Made by a program: the position numbers and the translations under genes. The notes under the pieces are model-generated. The model ran no database searches. It saw nothing but the letters and a program-made list of their open reading frames with translations, and was not told where the DNA came from. From the NCBI RefSeq assembly GCF_001540865.1, contig NC_033625.1:6780023-6844022 (forward strand): 64,000 nt of DNA. The letters are read 5' to 3'. The DNA is from Ananas comosus. Taxonomy: Eukaryota; Streptophyta; Magnoliopsida; Poales; Bromeliaceae. Positions 21,952 to 40,970 of this stretch are shown here, in pieces (the stretch's first letter is position 1; the number at the start of each line of letters is the position of its first letter).

Positions 21952-24900
21952 CAGCTACTATCCTTTTAGGAGAATGGAGGCCTTCGTCCTTCTAAGTCGT
22001 TTTAGATGATAGGAATCTCGAATCGCTGATCAGAATCGTTAAAGTTGATCTAGAGTATTTATAACGTCTAGAAACTAAATTTCATAAATTTTAAAATTTG
22101 TTATCAAGTTCATTGAAGAGTCAAAAAATGAATGGTCAAAAACAAATAACCTTGTGAAAATAGATGTTGGACTTGTTTAATTTATGATTGGAGTTATCAA
22201 ACGTTATCTAAATAGTATAAAAAATTGTCTATCAAAAATTCAAGTTGTTTGGATTGTTCTACACCGTTAAACAAGCAAACGGCTTATATAGGCTGTCAAA
22301 ACTGTCGATTTTGTAATCCTTTCATTACTACACAAATAATTTTTAAAATTCATGAAATTTAGTTTGTAGATACTTTAAATACTCTAGATCAACTTTAACA
22401 GTTTCGATTATCGATTCGAAATTCCTATCATCTAAAACAAATTAGGAGGACAAAGGCCTTCGTTCTTCTAAAAGGATAGTAGCTGAATTCTATATATATA
22501 TACACGGTAGGATTGGAATACTATCGGCAGTAAACGGCTCAGTTGACTACCGATTGTTTTCGATGATAGAGTTTCGAAACCAATGATCGGCATCGTTGAA
22601 CATGGTTTAAATCTTTTAAACTATCTAGAAATCAAATTTTATACTCTTTTGGTATTGTTCCCTTATCCATCAAGTGGACATCAAATGAAGGGCTGAAAAT
22701 GAATATCCTACAAAAAGTGATGATACAATTTTTGTATTCAAGATCTAATGTCTAGATCTTGTTTTAAACAGTTTAAAGAATTTTTTAACAAAAATTCAGC
22801 TTATTTGGACTCTTTTATACTGTTAAATGATCGAACGCACCTTATTGGCCATTAAAATTACAAGTTTTGTGACCTTTTGCTAACAATCTATTTTCCTGGT
22901 ATAGCAACCTAACTGCACTTGCCACAAAGCACTTCCTTCTTCCATATGAATTTTTTATATATGTATATAGAGCAAGCTACCTGTTCAAAAAAATTTAAAA
23001 TTTTGCTTATACTTTTTCCAGTAACTTCATTTGGATGCTTAAAAATAGATTGTTAACAGAGTAGTTTAAAGAATTCATTAATTTCATTTCTATTTTTGAA
23101 GTTCTAAGCCAATGCCTTCCCTATCTCTAATAATTCATTTTGTTCATCAATGGTCGCAGAATTCTGGTCAAATGGCCCCATTGGATGAGATTGTGAGATT
23201 GAAGGAGAAATATCGCTTCCGTCTTATATTGGAAGAAAGCCATTCCTTTGGTGTGCTCGGTAATTCTGGGCGAGGTCTCGCTGAATATTATGGAGTTCCG
23301 GTGAGTTCAATTGTATAGATAACCCATTAAATGTTTACCTGTGCAATCATTTATTTACAATTATATTTTTGCAAAATTACATATATAACCTTGTACTACA
23401 AAAGTAATCCCTCTTTGAGAAACTTCTAATAGAAAATCAACTTTCCGTCATAATTTGGGTGATTCCCAACTTAAGGTTATGTTTCTAAGAAACTGCACTA
23501 TGGAGGATGTAAATTAGAATTCAGATTTTTCAAGGGTATACTGTAAATAGGTGATGACGATATTTTTCCTGGACATTTTTTTTATTTGTTATGTTGCTAC
23601 AGATTGAGAAAATTGATATAATTACTGCTGGAATGGGTAATGCATTGGCCACTGATGGGGGTTTCTGCACTGGAAGCGTCAGAGTTGTTGATCATCAAGT
23701 ATGAACTGTACTGATTTGTTTTGTCGTCAGCCATTGTTTTATTTCTTTTTTTCCCCCTTCAAGCTAAATTCTTGATTACTTTTCTAATTCCGTTTTGTAG
23801 CGATTGAGTAGCTCTGGCTATGTGTTTTCTGCTTCCTTGCCTCCATATCTTGCTAATGCCGCGATTTCGGCTGTTGATTACTTGGAAGAGAATCCGTCTG
23901 TTCTTACCACACTGAGGAATAATATTGCTCTACTGTGGAAAGGTGACTTTCCTCTCATGCCCGCCATTATACAAAGTTTTCGCTAATTACTATACACTAG
24001 TCAATTAGTCCTGAAAAATTTGCAGGTTTGATTTGATCAATTGCTGTACTATAGATATCAAGAAGTCAGTATCTTTTCTATTAGGAGAATTAACTGTGAA
24101 ATGAAGATGGAAATTTAATAAAGGTTAAATTTGAAAAACCGAGTCAGATATATCGTCTATAAATAAGAGCTAATGAAAGATATTTAATAAAAATAATATG
24201 GACTTTTTTTGGTTGTGAAAAGCATATTTAGAGACTGTCTGCATAAAGTTTTTCTGCCAAAAATTGTACATGTGGAGCTTTCGGAGATATCCATGTCGCC
24301 AAAATCAAATTTAATGAACCATCCACATGGTGAAAGCTCAGGGGGCCTTTCACTTCTGCTTGTCTACACAGAAATGTAGATACTCGTTGTAGAGACACTC
24401 AGTTTTGACGGTGATACTTTACAGGCTTATCAGATGTGCCGGGACTTGAAATTGCGAGTCATCCTCTGTCACCCATCATCTTTCTAAAGCTGAAGAAATC
24501 AACTAGTTCGCCAAAGGGTGACCTGCAGCTTCTCGAACAAATTGCAAAACGAGTAAGTTAATCGATATAAGATCGAGCCCTGTACTTTTGAGATATTGTG
24601 ACTTTAGTCAATTTGAAAGTCAATTTACAAGAAAAAGAGGCGGAGTGGTCATTTGAAAGGATAAAGGTCACGTGCTGAGCACCTAAGAGTAATGTAAGCC
24701 AGAGATTCTGGGCTTTAAATGGGGGCTCAGCAATGCACTTGCAAAGTTTGTGTAATTAAATCGCAATGTTGTGGAAGTAAAGGGATTATCCATGCAATTC
24801 ACCCTATAAGTTTTAAGCTTAGTTTGTATGTTGAGTATTGAATTGGTCCATCTAATAGTGTTTCTGTTTACTCGCAGGCCTTAGAGGAGGATTCAGTCTT

Positions 24901-25045
24901 TCTAGTGACGACAAAAAGGTCTTCTCTGGATCGATGCCGGCTTCCAGTGGGCATCCGCTTATTTGTCTCAGCCGGCCATTCTGAATCTGATCTCGTGAAA
25001 GTATCAAACTCGTTGAAGAGAGTCGCAGTTTCTGTGCTATCTTAG
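18285..25045 (+). CDS. LCB1: Serine palmitoyltransferase subunit LCB1
   Basis: Subunit 1 of serine palmitoyltransferase, the ER enzyme condensing serine with palmitoyl-CoA to 3-ketosphinganine, the first step of sphingolipid synthesis. Coding exons: 18285-18390, 18503-18597, 19337-19428, 20262-20355, 20543-20615, 21061-21193, 21437-21611, 23160-23300, 23603-23698, 23801-23942, 24425-24552, 24878-25045; all GT-AG with consistent phases, 480 aa, close to Arabidopsis LCB1. A membrane segment follows [17 protein letters not shown]. The aminotransferase fold shows [46 protein letters not shown]. Where LCB2 has its PLP lysine this protein reads [13 protein letters not shown], as expected for the non-catalytic LCB1. 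Exon 2 has a tandem NAGNAG acceptor; intron 7 carries two foldback elements; the leader has an intron and uORF. Confidence 0.96.
19475..19695. repeat. Degenerate MITE-like repeat in LCB1 intron 3
   Basis: The left edge CAGCGTTTGGTGGACAG and right edge AAAGCCAAACATGC face each other, and the interior repeats AGAAGCTCC / GAGCTTCT motifs. Related sequence occurs at about 20650-20945 and 32135-32365. Confidence 0.45.
20650..20945. repeat. Degenerate MITE-like repeat in LCB1 intron 5
   Basis: Motifs GAGAAGCTTC, GGAACCTTCTGCTC and GGAGCAGAGAGGC resemble those at 19475-19695; the ends are not resolved. Confidence 0.35.
21880..21949. repeat. (TA)n(GA)n microsatellite in LCB1 intron 7
   Basis: About 28 bp of TA followed by about 42 bp of GA, directly abutting the foldback element that starts near 21947. 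Confidence 0.95.
21947..22490. mobile_element. Foldback element in LCB1 intron 7 (TA-flanked family)
   Basis: The left end GTCCAGCTACTATCCTTTTA is mirrored by TAAAAGGATAGTAGCTGAAT at the right (complement-paired). The arms continue in homology: GTTGATCTAGAGTATTTATA on the left, TACTCTAGATCAACTTTAAC on the right. (TA)n(GA)n on the left and (TA)n on the right flank it. Its arm block (TCGAATCGCTGATC, CTAGAGTATTT, CTAGAAA) matches the 9519 element. An imperfect hairpin (TTAGGAGAATGGA with TTCGTCCTTCTAA) lies near each end. Confidence 0.75.
22504..22890. mobile_element. Truncated relative of the TA-flanked foldback family
   Basis: It starts immediately after a short TATATATATA and reads GGATTGGAATACTATCGGCA, with a hairpin formed by CGGCAGTAAAC and GTTGACTACCG. 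The following block (GTTTTCGATGATAG, AATGATCGGCATCGTTGAAC, CTATCTAGAAATCAAATTTT) parallels the left arms of the 9519 and 21947 elements. No matching right arm was seen, so the copy looks truncated; the right boundary is uncertain. Confidence 0.5.
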
Positions 25046-25212
25046 CTTCTTTTCTCTATTTCTCTTCTATTTGCAGTTGGAGGAACACATTCTATGTATA
25101 TAAGTCGGTCAACTTCTTTAATTTGACTTGGATAGATTTTTGTTGTTTTAAGACGAATTTTACAAAGAAATTTTTGTTGATTGTAATGCTCTAGTCGAGA
25201 AAGGGTGTAATT

Positions 25213-25351
25213 GTGCTCTACATTTTTTTCTCCTTTCATTTTTGTCAACAGTTGTTTTCGTGCTCTACATTTTTTCTCCTTTCATTTGTGTCAACAGTTG
25301 TTTTCGTGCTCTACATTTTTTCTCCTTTCATTTTTGTCAACAGTTGTTTTC
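25213..25351 (+). repeat. Three tandem 46/47-bp repeats downstream of LCB1
   Basis: Copies begin at 25213, 25260 and 25306, each reading GTGCTCTACATTTTTTCTCC then TTTCATTTKTGTCAACAG, with one T/G difference and one T-run length difference. They start about 170 bp after the LCB1 stop, probably in its 3' UTR. Confidence 0.92.
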
Positions 25352-25689
25352 GACGCTGGTCTGGGGCCTACCAGTTAAGTGGGCCGTGGAACGCAAATCC
25401 TTAAATCTTATAATTAAAATCTAATCAATGTGTGCGTTGGGTTAAGAGCTAGCCTACGGAATGCAAGATCAACTCCAACAATGTCACAATCCTTTAATTC
25501 GTAATTTTTAAATTTCACATAATTCGGGTGATGGTTCCAGGTGTCTGTGTGCTGCTCCACTTGAAATCCCAGCTGCTTCGATGCCACGCTCCAACAAACC
25601 CACCACAATCCGCCACGTGATCCTCCGTCCCACAGTTTTTTTTTTTTTTTTTTTCTTTTTATGTCTTTATTTTACGTGTATACTAACTG

Positions 25690-26030
25690 AACGTACCCGA
25701 AACTGCACCCCGTTCAAACCACAGGATTGTAATCGTAATTTCATCCCCCACTCTAAGCTTCACACGCACCGTGAACTGCGATGCAGCGTTTTGCGGGGGA
25801 CACTTTGGTGGCCCCATTACGAGTCGGCGAAGGAAACGATCTCGACGTGAGGCGGAGTCGTGACGACACGTGGGCTCCACCTAAAAGTTGGTCTCTTCCA
25901 GGTGAGCCACAACGGACCCCGAGTGCACCCAATTCGAAACCGAGGGTCGTAATCGTAATTTCGCCCCAGCTAACGCCTACCCCACGCACCGTGAAGTGCG
26001 TTTTAACGTTACTCGGGGTACAATTTGGGA
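25690..26030 (+). repeat. Diverged 220-bp tandem duplication upstream of PGM
   Basis: GTAATCGTAATTTC occurs at 25729 and 25949, and CGCACCGTGAA at 25765 and 25985, both exactly 220 bp apart with further similarity around them. The duplicate lies 330-670 bp upstream of the PGM ATG. Confidence 0.8.
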
Positions 26031-26360
26031 ATTCATTGCGGGCGCCCGTAGCAACACCCGTTTTGGACGGATCCGGACTCAAGAATGCTCAGGCGCTGAA
26101 ACATGGACCCTATCTTTTGCCACTCTGACACGTGGGAATGGTGGGATCCACCGCCCGTTCCCCTTCATAAGTTTCGCGCGCACCACAAAGAGCGTATCTC
26201 CGCATCATCTGTCTCCTCTCTCTCCCTCTCCCTCCTCGGCCTCGCCCTTCGCCGCGAGTCTCGCGCTCTCTCGCTCTCTTCTCTACTCATCACTACTACG
26301 TAGAACACGCACGCGCACGCGCACGCACACACAATCTCTCTCTCCCCGCACTACTCATCA

Positions 26361-34244
<7,884 letters not shown>

Positions 34245-35285
34245 ACTATAGTTGAAGGGATCGGCACGACCAATTCTTTTATTTATATGATGGGCCTATG
34301 CCCATTTTTGGCAATAAGATAAAGCATTCAGCTCCCGTTTTCCCCCTTTTTTTTTTTCAGTGTGTAAGCTTTGCATAAGGGTTGATACTTAAATTTCATG
34401 AGTATATTTTATCTTGCTATTAAGTATAATAACGTATTGTTGCCTCTGATGAGACCTAGTGGCGTTTATTGGTTCACTTTAGAATAGGAATTGTTAGGTG
34501 GTATTTCCAATCACGCAGTTTACCCCATGCCCAGATAATTTAGATAAATATAAGTAGGATACCAGAAAATTTTCAGCAGCGTGAGTCCATGTGCATAATG
34601 TGTTCTTTAGCTTGCAAGGATAGATTCACATAACCTAATCAAAAGTAATGAAAGATACAGAAGCCATATCTATGTCTTTAATCACAATGAACTTGAGAAA
34701 AAGTAAAACAAACGAAACATGCATAACAACATGAATAAAAACCACAATTATTCGTTCACAAGGGAAGCTACTGTTTCAATTACCCAAGTACTACGAGAGA
34801 GAGAGAGAAGCATAGTCATACAGTCATTCATTCCATCTGGGTTCGAAACGAAGCTGTTTTGTTCGGTGTTCAGGGAAAGCCTATATTTCTACAGCAAAAA
34901 CTGCTTTTGAAGCAGCTGCAGCTTGCAACAAGTTGCAACATAAGCCACACCTTCAAAATCAATTTCAGGTGCCCGAAGCAGTTGAGGGTTCTGAAGTGAA
35001 GTCACTTTAATTTGAGATCACAGAGAGTATCATATCAGTTTACCGTCTCTTTGCCTTCATCCTTTACATCAATTAATCAATGAAACAGTGATATCACGTT
35101 TTTAGAAAATGGGACATCCGAGATCTCCAGAGAAAAAAAAACTTGACGAATAGAGAAAAATGACAAATGATCATATTGAACCTACAATATTGATGTACTA
35201 TAATATGGGAAAGAAGATTGCTCAAGGTGGATACCCAAACCTGTAGAGAGAGAGAGAACGCGAAGGATGAAAAGACTATTTTATC
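34245..35285. other. Convergent intergenic space between PGM and the DUF662 gene
   Basis: Both neighbours end here, so it should contain two 3' UTRs. AT-rich, with a short (GA)n at about 34795-34808. No gene seen. Confidence 0.5.
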
Positions 35286-38200
35286 TCACGTCCCACCATC
35301 AACATCAAACCCTGCCCCTGTCCATCCAGATCCAGAAGAAGTTCCTCTCCCCTTGTGCAGGACAAGAGAGCCTCTTCCTCTCCCTGGGTTGGGGGGTCTT
35401 TTCTTCTCTTTCATCTCAGTGGTTCGTTGCGTGTTTCCGCCGGAGGAAGCTGACTCTCCAGAATTATTCACGGGAGAAGTCACATTTTCTGGCGCTTGAA
35501 TAGCTATATCTGTTTGTTGTGTAGCTGTTGGGTTGCTCTGAGCATGTTCCGTGGGCTTCCGATCCTTAAAAAAGGGGAAGCTTTAGTCACCACTCACACC
35601 AGAAATAAATATGTTGATATTATGTTTAAAACTTCCAAAAGGCCAGCTCTTCTGACAAATGACTTGGTGCCAAACCATGGTAAACAGCTTACCACCAAAG
35701 CCAAGAAGCAGCACCAATGAGTTTGGGAACCAAAAGTTTCAAGCTTTTGCTTTGGAAGAAATTGAAATGAGATTGTGGGTTCCAAAACTCTAATTCTGCT
35801 AATATAGGATAAGGAAATTCTACTAAAAAGTAATTATTACTTCTTCGGAAAAAAACTCCTACTCAAATAGATCCTATGCAAAAGATCCAGCCAGTACAAA
35901 CAGGTCCTTAATATTACGAGCTATGGCAGGCTTTTTTTTTTGGGTTAAATTTTGGTTGAAAATCTGAATATTACACAAAAGAAAGATGTTTTGCTGAGAA
36001 CATGGATGAAGGTGGATGCAAGCAAAAAATGTTTAAAACATTTTTTTGGTTAAATTTTGGTTGAAAATCTGAATATTACACAAAAGACAGATGTTTTGCT
36101 GAGAACATGGATGGAAGTGGATGCAAGCAAAAAATGTTTAAAACATTGAAAAAGAAAAAGGTTATGATGGTGGGAAAGACCAAGAAGCACTTACAGAAAC
36201 ATCAGAAGAGAGTCTGCTGGGATTGAGAGCCTCTAGTCGTTTCTTTAGCTCCTCTAATCTCGAATATTGAGTAGCAGCACCCTCTTGGACCTATTTATAT
36301 GCAGTCATTAATTTTGTAATAAGAGAAGATGCAAAAACAAAGCTGTAATGACCAAAAAGCATGTGTAAAAAATTTTAAAATAAGTAAAAATATACCAGCT
36401 GATTTAGATCGTCACAAAGCTTCTTCTTGGCTTCCTCTTCATCTCTAACAGCCTGTGCTGCAGCTTCCCACGCCTGTAATGTTTAAACATAGTTTATACA
36501 TACACGAAAAAGAGAACCAGAACTTTGACATTAGTGTTAATTTTGTACATTGAAGTTCACCCAACAATATATTTTGGCACATTAACATATCATAATGCAT
36601 CATATCATAATGCATTTGCATAGTACATGTTGGGGACATGGACGATGGTTAGAGAGAAAGCTACAGTTGTCAGCCAGAAATAAAAGAAATGAGAAGGATT
36701 TCAATCCCAAATACACCAAGAATAAAAGAGAAAGGTGAATAGTTGATAAGACAAAATTAAAAAAAGGTGACAAAAGGAGAAGTAAACAGAAGATAGAAGA
36801 AAGGATTAGTCCTACTGCACCTGTTGTTATGGTTTATTTATGTCGTAACAAAGTAATGGCTTCCAATAGAAAGAAAGCTAACAAGTTGATTTATCCTCTT
36901 CTTGACCCATTGCGCCTGAACAAGGTTTTAGGTCCAATCAGGATCTTAAATAAGTAATCGAGGACAGTATAGGTCAGGCTGTGATGTGCTACAGCTGGAC
37001 TTTGACTTTTGTTAGACAAATTATATCTTTAATATATTAAAAATAATGGAGTGGGTTTATCTAAGTTTTGAAATTCAACGTGGACACCCCAATTCAAAAT
37101 TCCTGCCTCTGATGTATCTCCCCTTCCCTTTCTTCGACAAGATCATGATGTGGACCGCGAACACCAAATTGATGCTTCTCCATTCTCAAGCATGATGCTT
37201 TCAGCTACTCGATCTGGTGGCCACCAAGCTTCTTCTCCAACTCTGGCACCGCCCCTCTGCGCTGACTCTGGCGCCAATGCCCCTGCTCATTGCTTGCACA
37301 GTATTTTTCTCATTAGGGATTTCTTGCGAAGCAACAAATTGATGGTCCCTTTTTACCACTTCTGCAAATTGAAAGCAGCATGCAACACACTCCCAAACAC
37401 TCTAAGCACAACCGTCGCCAGGCAGGCCATGCTTAATAGCACATAACAGTAGTTAATATCCTCTTTCCGAACAGGGCATACAGATGCACAACTTATATAA
37501 AACAATACAACATGGTGGTGAGGAAAATAGGGAATTTTTAAGCTTAATGAATATATAAGTGAATTGAAAACTTGTAAAAGATAAAGCAAGCACCATGTAG
37601 TAGCAAGAGAGAAGACGATAATCACATTAAAATCTCTATTATAACAAGGCATACCTTTTTTGCTTGCTCTTCCTTTAGCTTAGCCATGCGTATTCTCTCA
37701 GTTGCCAACTCGATCTTCTTTCTGAGATGCTCAAGTGCTTAAAGCATGACAAAAATGTTAAAAGAAAAAAAAAATCAGCAAAAAAAATAAAAAATAAAAA
37801 AAATCAAGGAATACAACAAAACTTGCACTGAAGCAGGCACAATAGGCATGCAAATAGAAATCATTCAAATGCAAAATGAACCTTGTTTCTTTGGTCCAGC
37901 AGTTAGTTTCATCTCCAATGATAGATTCTCTAGCTCACGTTCCACATCACGAATTTTTGAGTAGTTTTCTTGAATATATCTGCAACAAGATTAAGATTCG
38001 ATATTATTCAAAAAGATAGTTTACTAGTAAGATTTATAAAGAGTGAATAACAGGCAAATGAATCGAGCCTCATTGAGCAGTTTTGACAGAAATTATGCAG
38101 AAGAACATGGCATTCATAAAATTAATGCTATCATCAGAGGAACACATATGGCGTCCCCTTTGATGACTATTATAGAAGACGCATGCTACAAGCATCTATC

Positions 38201-39609
38201 GGCACAAAATTTGGCAGGCGAATAAGCATGTAGTGTTTTTATCAAAATTATAGTCTAGAGCCTCCAGTAACTTGCCACTACGAATATGACACTTTAAAAA
38301 CTATGATACATTTTGCAGATTATAAAAATTAACAATCATTTAGCCATGTCACCATCGTGCTGCGCCTAATCATTTTTTAGTTGTCAACTAACAGAGTTCA
38401 AGTTATATTGAGTCCCATGCTTTATGTACGTTCAACATAGATAAAATTCTTCCTAAGAACTTCCACTTACACATACATTAACCGAAAGTGTTTTAGAAGC
38501 AAATAATTACCAGGAATCTATGTTCAAATAAAGTTCCTTGTTGCTTATCAGAGAACCGGTATATAAATTTGCTTCGTCAAGATTACAAGAGAAGTGACAA
38601 ATATTGTTACGCATGCCATCAGCATATGAATAAAACATAATTATTCATATAGAAAATCGTTTGAGACTCAGAGAAGCAGTTAATTTAAAGGAGAAATGAT
38701 GGGCAGTGAGGAATCGACAAATTTTAAAATCATGAACAATTGAATGTTGATAGAATGAAGAATTTAAAATTGCAGGTCTGATATTACCTGACGATGGAAT
38801 ATCAGAAAAGGATAAAACGGTTTAGGTATGTAAACAAACACTACATTACATATCGGTAAGGAGGATTAATTGATACAAGTTTACGGCGTCACGAGCATAA
38901 AGGAGTGAAAAAGAGTAAGCACTGATGTGCAGGCCCAGTATTTGAATTAATTGAAAATATATCTCTAAAGTCTCCGCACAGAAATATTTGGCACATGAGG
39001 CTGCTTTTGTAGTCCTGATTGCGTTATTGTACTTTTGTTATCATTAAATTGTATATATAGAAAAAAAACCCAATCCTTGACGCTCGAGATAGAACTACTC
39101 AGACGCTTAACAACAAAGGGTTAAAAAGAAAAAAAAACAAACAAAAACAAGAAAAACAAAGTTGTTGTGATTTGTGAAGATCGAATTTACAGGGTCCATA
39201 AAGAGCAAGAGACCCACATATCACGTATATATAGTAACTAATGAATGAAGGTAGAGGTACTACTAAATTAAGAACCCAAGCATTGGTTCTTAAACATTCC
39301 GATCCACGCCTACATTGTTGGTAACGAGGTGCAAAACCCTAAAGAGGGACGAATTAAGGAGATGGAAAAAATAGATCTGAGAGGAGACGAGAATTATCAC
39401 ACTCACTTCTTCAGCTGAAGCTGCTCTTCCTCGATGACCTAGAGCACCAAAACAACGACGATGAGAAACTTCTACAGCGATCTAAAGAGATCTACACAGA
39501 GAGAGAGAGAGAGAGAGAGGACCTTCTCGGTGTAGGCGATGATGGGGGAGTCTCGGGCGAGGCCATCGGGGCCGATCTCGGGGAGGAGAGAGGGGCGAGA
39601 GAACGCCAT
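35286..39609 (-). CDS. DUF662 / RAB6-interacting-golgin-like coiled-coil protein
   Basis: Member of the plant family first named 'transcriptional activator, DUF662' and later RAB6-interacting golgin (Pfam PF04949, cited from memory); the molecular role is unproven. Exons in coding order: 39609-39523, 39438-39407, 37979-37882, 37737-37655, 36473-36396, 36290-36195, 35564-35286; all GT-AG with matching phases, 250 aa. It starts MAFSRPSLLPEIGPDGLARD and SPIIAYTEK. Residues about 30-158 are a continuous heptad-rich coiled coil (VIEEEQLQLKK, NYSKIRDVERELENLSLEM, ALEHLRKKIELATERIRMAK, AWEAAAQAVRDEEEAKKKL, RLEELKKRLEALNPSR). The last exon is unlike the rest: a Ser/Thr/Asn-rich linker and a basic Gly/Arg tail (RPPNPGRGRG, HKGRG). 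Intron 6 holds a 105-bp duplication and intron 4 a G+C-rich patch. Confidence 0.82.
35937..36147 (-). repeat. 105-bp tandem duplication in intron 6 of the DUF662 gene
   Basis: Two adjacent copies (TTAAATTTTGGTTGAAAATC starting at 35945 and 36050) differ at only a few bases, so the duplication is recent. It lies 48 bp from the 3' end of exon 6. Confidence 0.93.
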
Positions 39610-39701
39610 GGATGGGCGCCGTAAAGAGAGAGAGAGAGAGAGAGAGAGGGTGGGGGGTTATTCTCCACTTCCCTCTTCTCGTTCTCTCTCTCTCTCTCTC
39701 C
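39498..39701. repeat. (GA)n and (CT)n tracts around the DUF662 start codon
   Basis: GA runs at about 39498-39519 (start of intron 1) and 39627-39649 (leader), and an inverse CT run at about 39684-39701. The leader GA and CT runs could pair in the transcript. Confidence 0.85.
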
Positions 39702-39789
39702 GCGTCGCAGCGGGGGTAGAGTCTCGGATCTGGGAATCGGAAGTTCTTGGAATCTTGTTCTGCTTTATTTTTCCCGCAGGCACCCTTCA

Positions 39790-40891
39790 ATTTTTCTTAA
39801 ATTTTCCAGAAATAATACTGCATAAAAACAAATTAGTAAACTCGATTGATTATTTTTTATTTTATATTTTAAAAGGCCAAGCTGCACCTTGCAACATAAG
39901 TAAATCTCTTACACTCTAAAGGCTATTTAACGTAATTGGTTAAAAACTTAAACGCCTGAGGTCCAAATTCCAAAATATAATTACTCCTTATCTCTACTAA
40001 TTAAGTTTATTTTTAAATAAGAAGCAGCAATTTTCTATTTTAAATTAGTGAATCATTCACTATATTTAAATATTTAACTGCTTCTATATTTTGAACGGAA
40101 TAAATTATTTCTGTTTTAAATTAGTAAATCACCGGCTATATTAAAATATTAATTACTTTTATATTTGAATTCCATAAATTATTCATCCTAGTAATAAAAA
40201 AAAAACTGCATCCTCCCCACTTGGCACATTTGCCTGGATCACTGGATGGAATGGGCCAGGACTTGAACAAGATTTGCTGAGCCAAGCCTGTTCGGGCGGG
40301 ATTTTGGCTATCCAATATTAAAGTAGTAGATTTGGCAAGTGTCCTAGCCTAGCTGGGCTAAACTAGTTTTAAGCAAGCCTATTTTTTGAGCATAAATCCA
40401 AATCACATAAGTTGCAATTTTTTTTATTAAATTTAATAGTTTTATTAGCTATTAATTATTTTAATTTTATTTACTAGAAAATATTTAAATTATCAGATTG
40501 AATAAAATTATAAATAAATGTAATAAAATTACTAGTTTATTTAATTAAAAGTAAAAGTATTCTCTTTTTTTTTTTTCAAAAAAGTTGACTTAAGGGGGGG
40601 CCACTTCGAAATGGCCTGTAGGCTAATAGTCGAGGAGGCCACTTCCGAAAGGCATAACATAACCCTCTTGAAGCAAGCATTTCGTCAAACGGCTTAACTA
40701 CCAGACACAGATACAACGAAATAGAGAAGGGGAGGAGGGGTGGGTGGGGAAGTTACCATTTACCATTTACTATTTTCCAACCGAGCGTGGCCATTACCAT
40801 TGTCGTTGCCATTGCCATTACTTCTCAACCAACTTAATTCCAACCATACGTGGGTCATCAACCACCCACGCGCTTGAAAGTTGACTTCATG
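39790..40891. other. Intergenic stretch between divergent DUF662 and carboxylesterase genes
   Basis: AT-rich, with a G+C-richer decayed repeat at about 40225-40400 (GGCTGAGCC-like motifs) and a near-palindrome GGCCACTTCGAAATGGCC at about 40599. Should contain both promoters; no clear TATA box could be assigned. Confidence 0.4.
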
Positions 40892-40892
40892 A

Positions 40893-40926
<34 letters not shown>
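40892..40926 (+). repeat. (CTA)n trinucleotide repeat in the carboxylesterase leader
   Basis: About eleven ACT/CTA units ending some 45 bp before the ATG at 40971. Confidence 0.92.
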
Positions 40927-40927
<1 letters not shown>

Positions 40928-40970
40928 AAACCCTTACCCTAGCCCTAAGACGCTTCCACTCCACTCCGCC

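Noticed and set aside
23603..23698. Absence of the PLP lysine in LCB1 as evidence of an inactive gene
   Set aside because: LCB1 subunits normally lack this lysine; catalysis uses the LCB2 lysine, so this is expected.
25581..26128. Overlapping open frames on both strands upstream of PGM
   Set aside because: They cover the 220-bp duplication in a G+C-richer promoter region; no splice sites or domains tie them to a gene.
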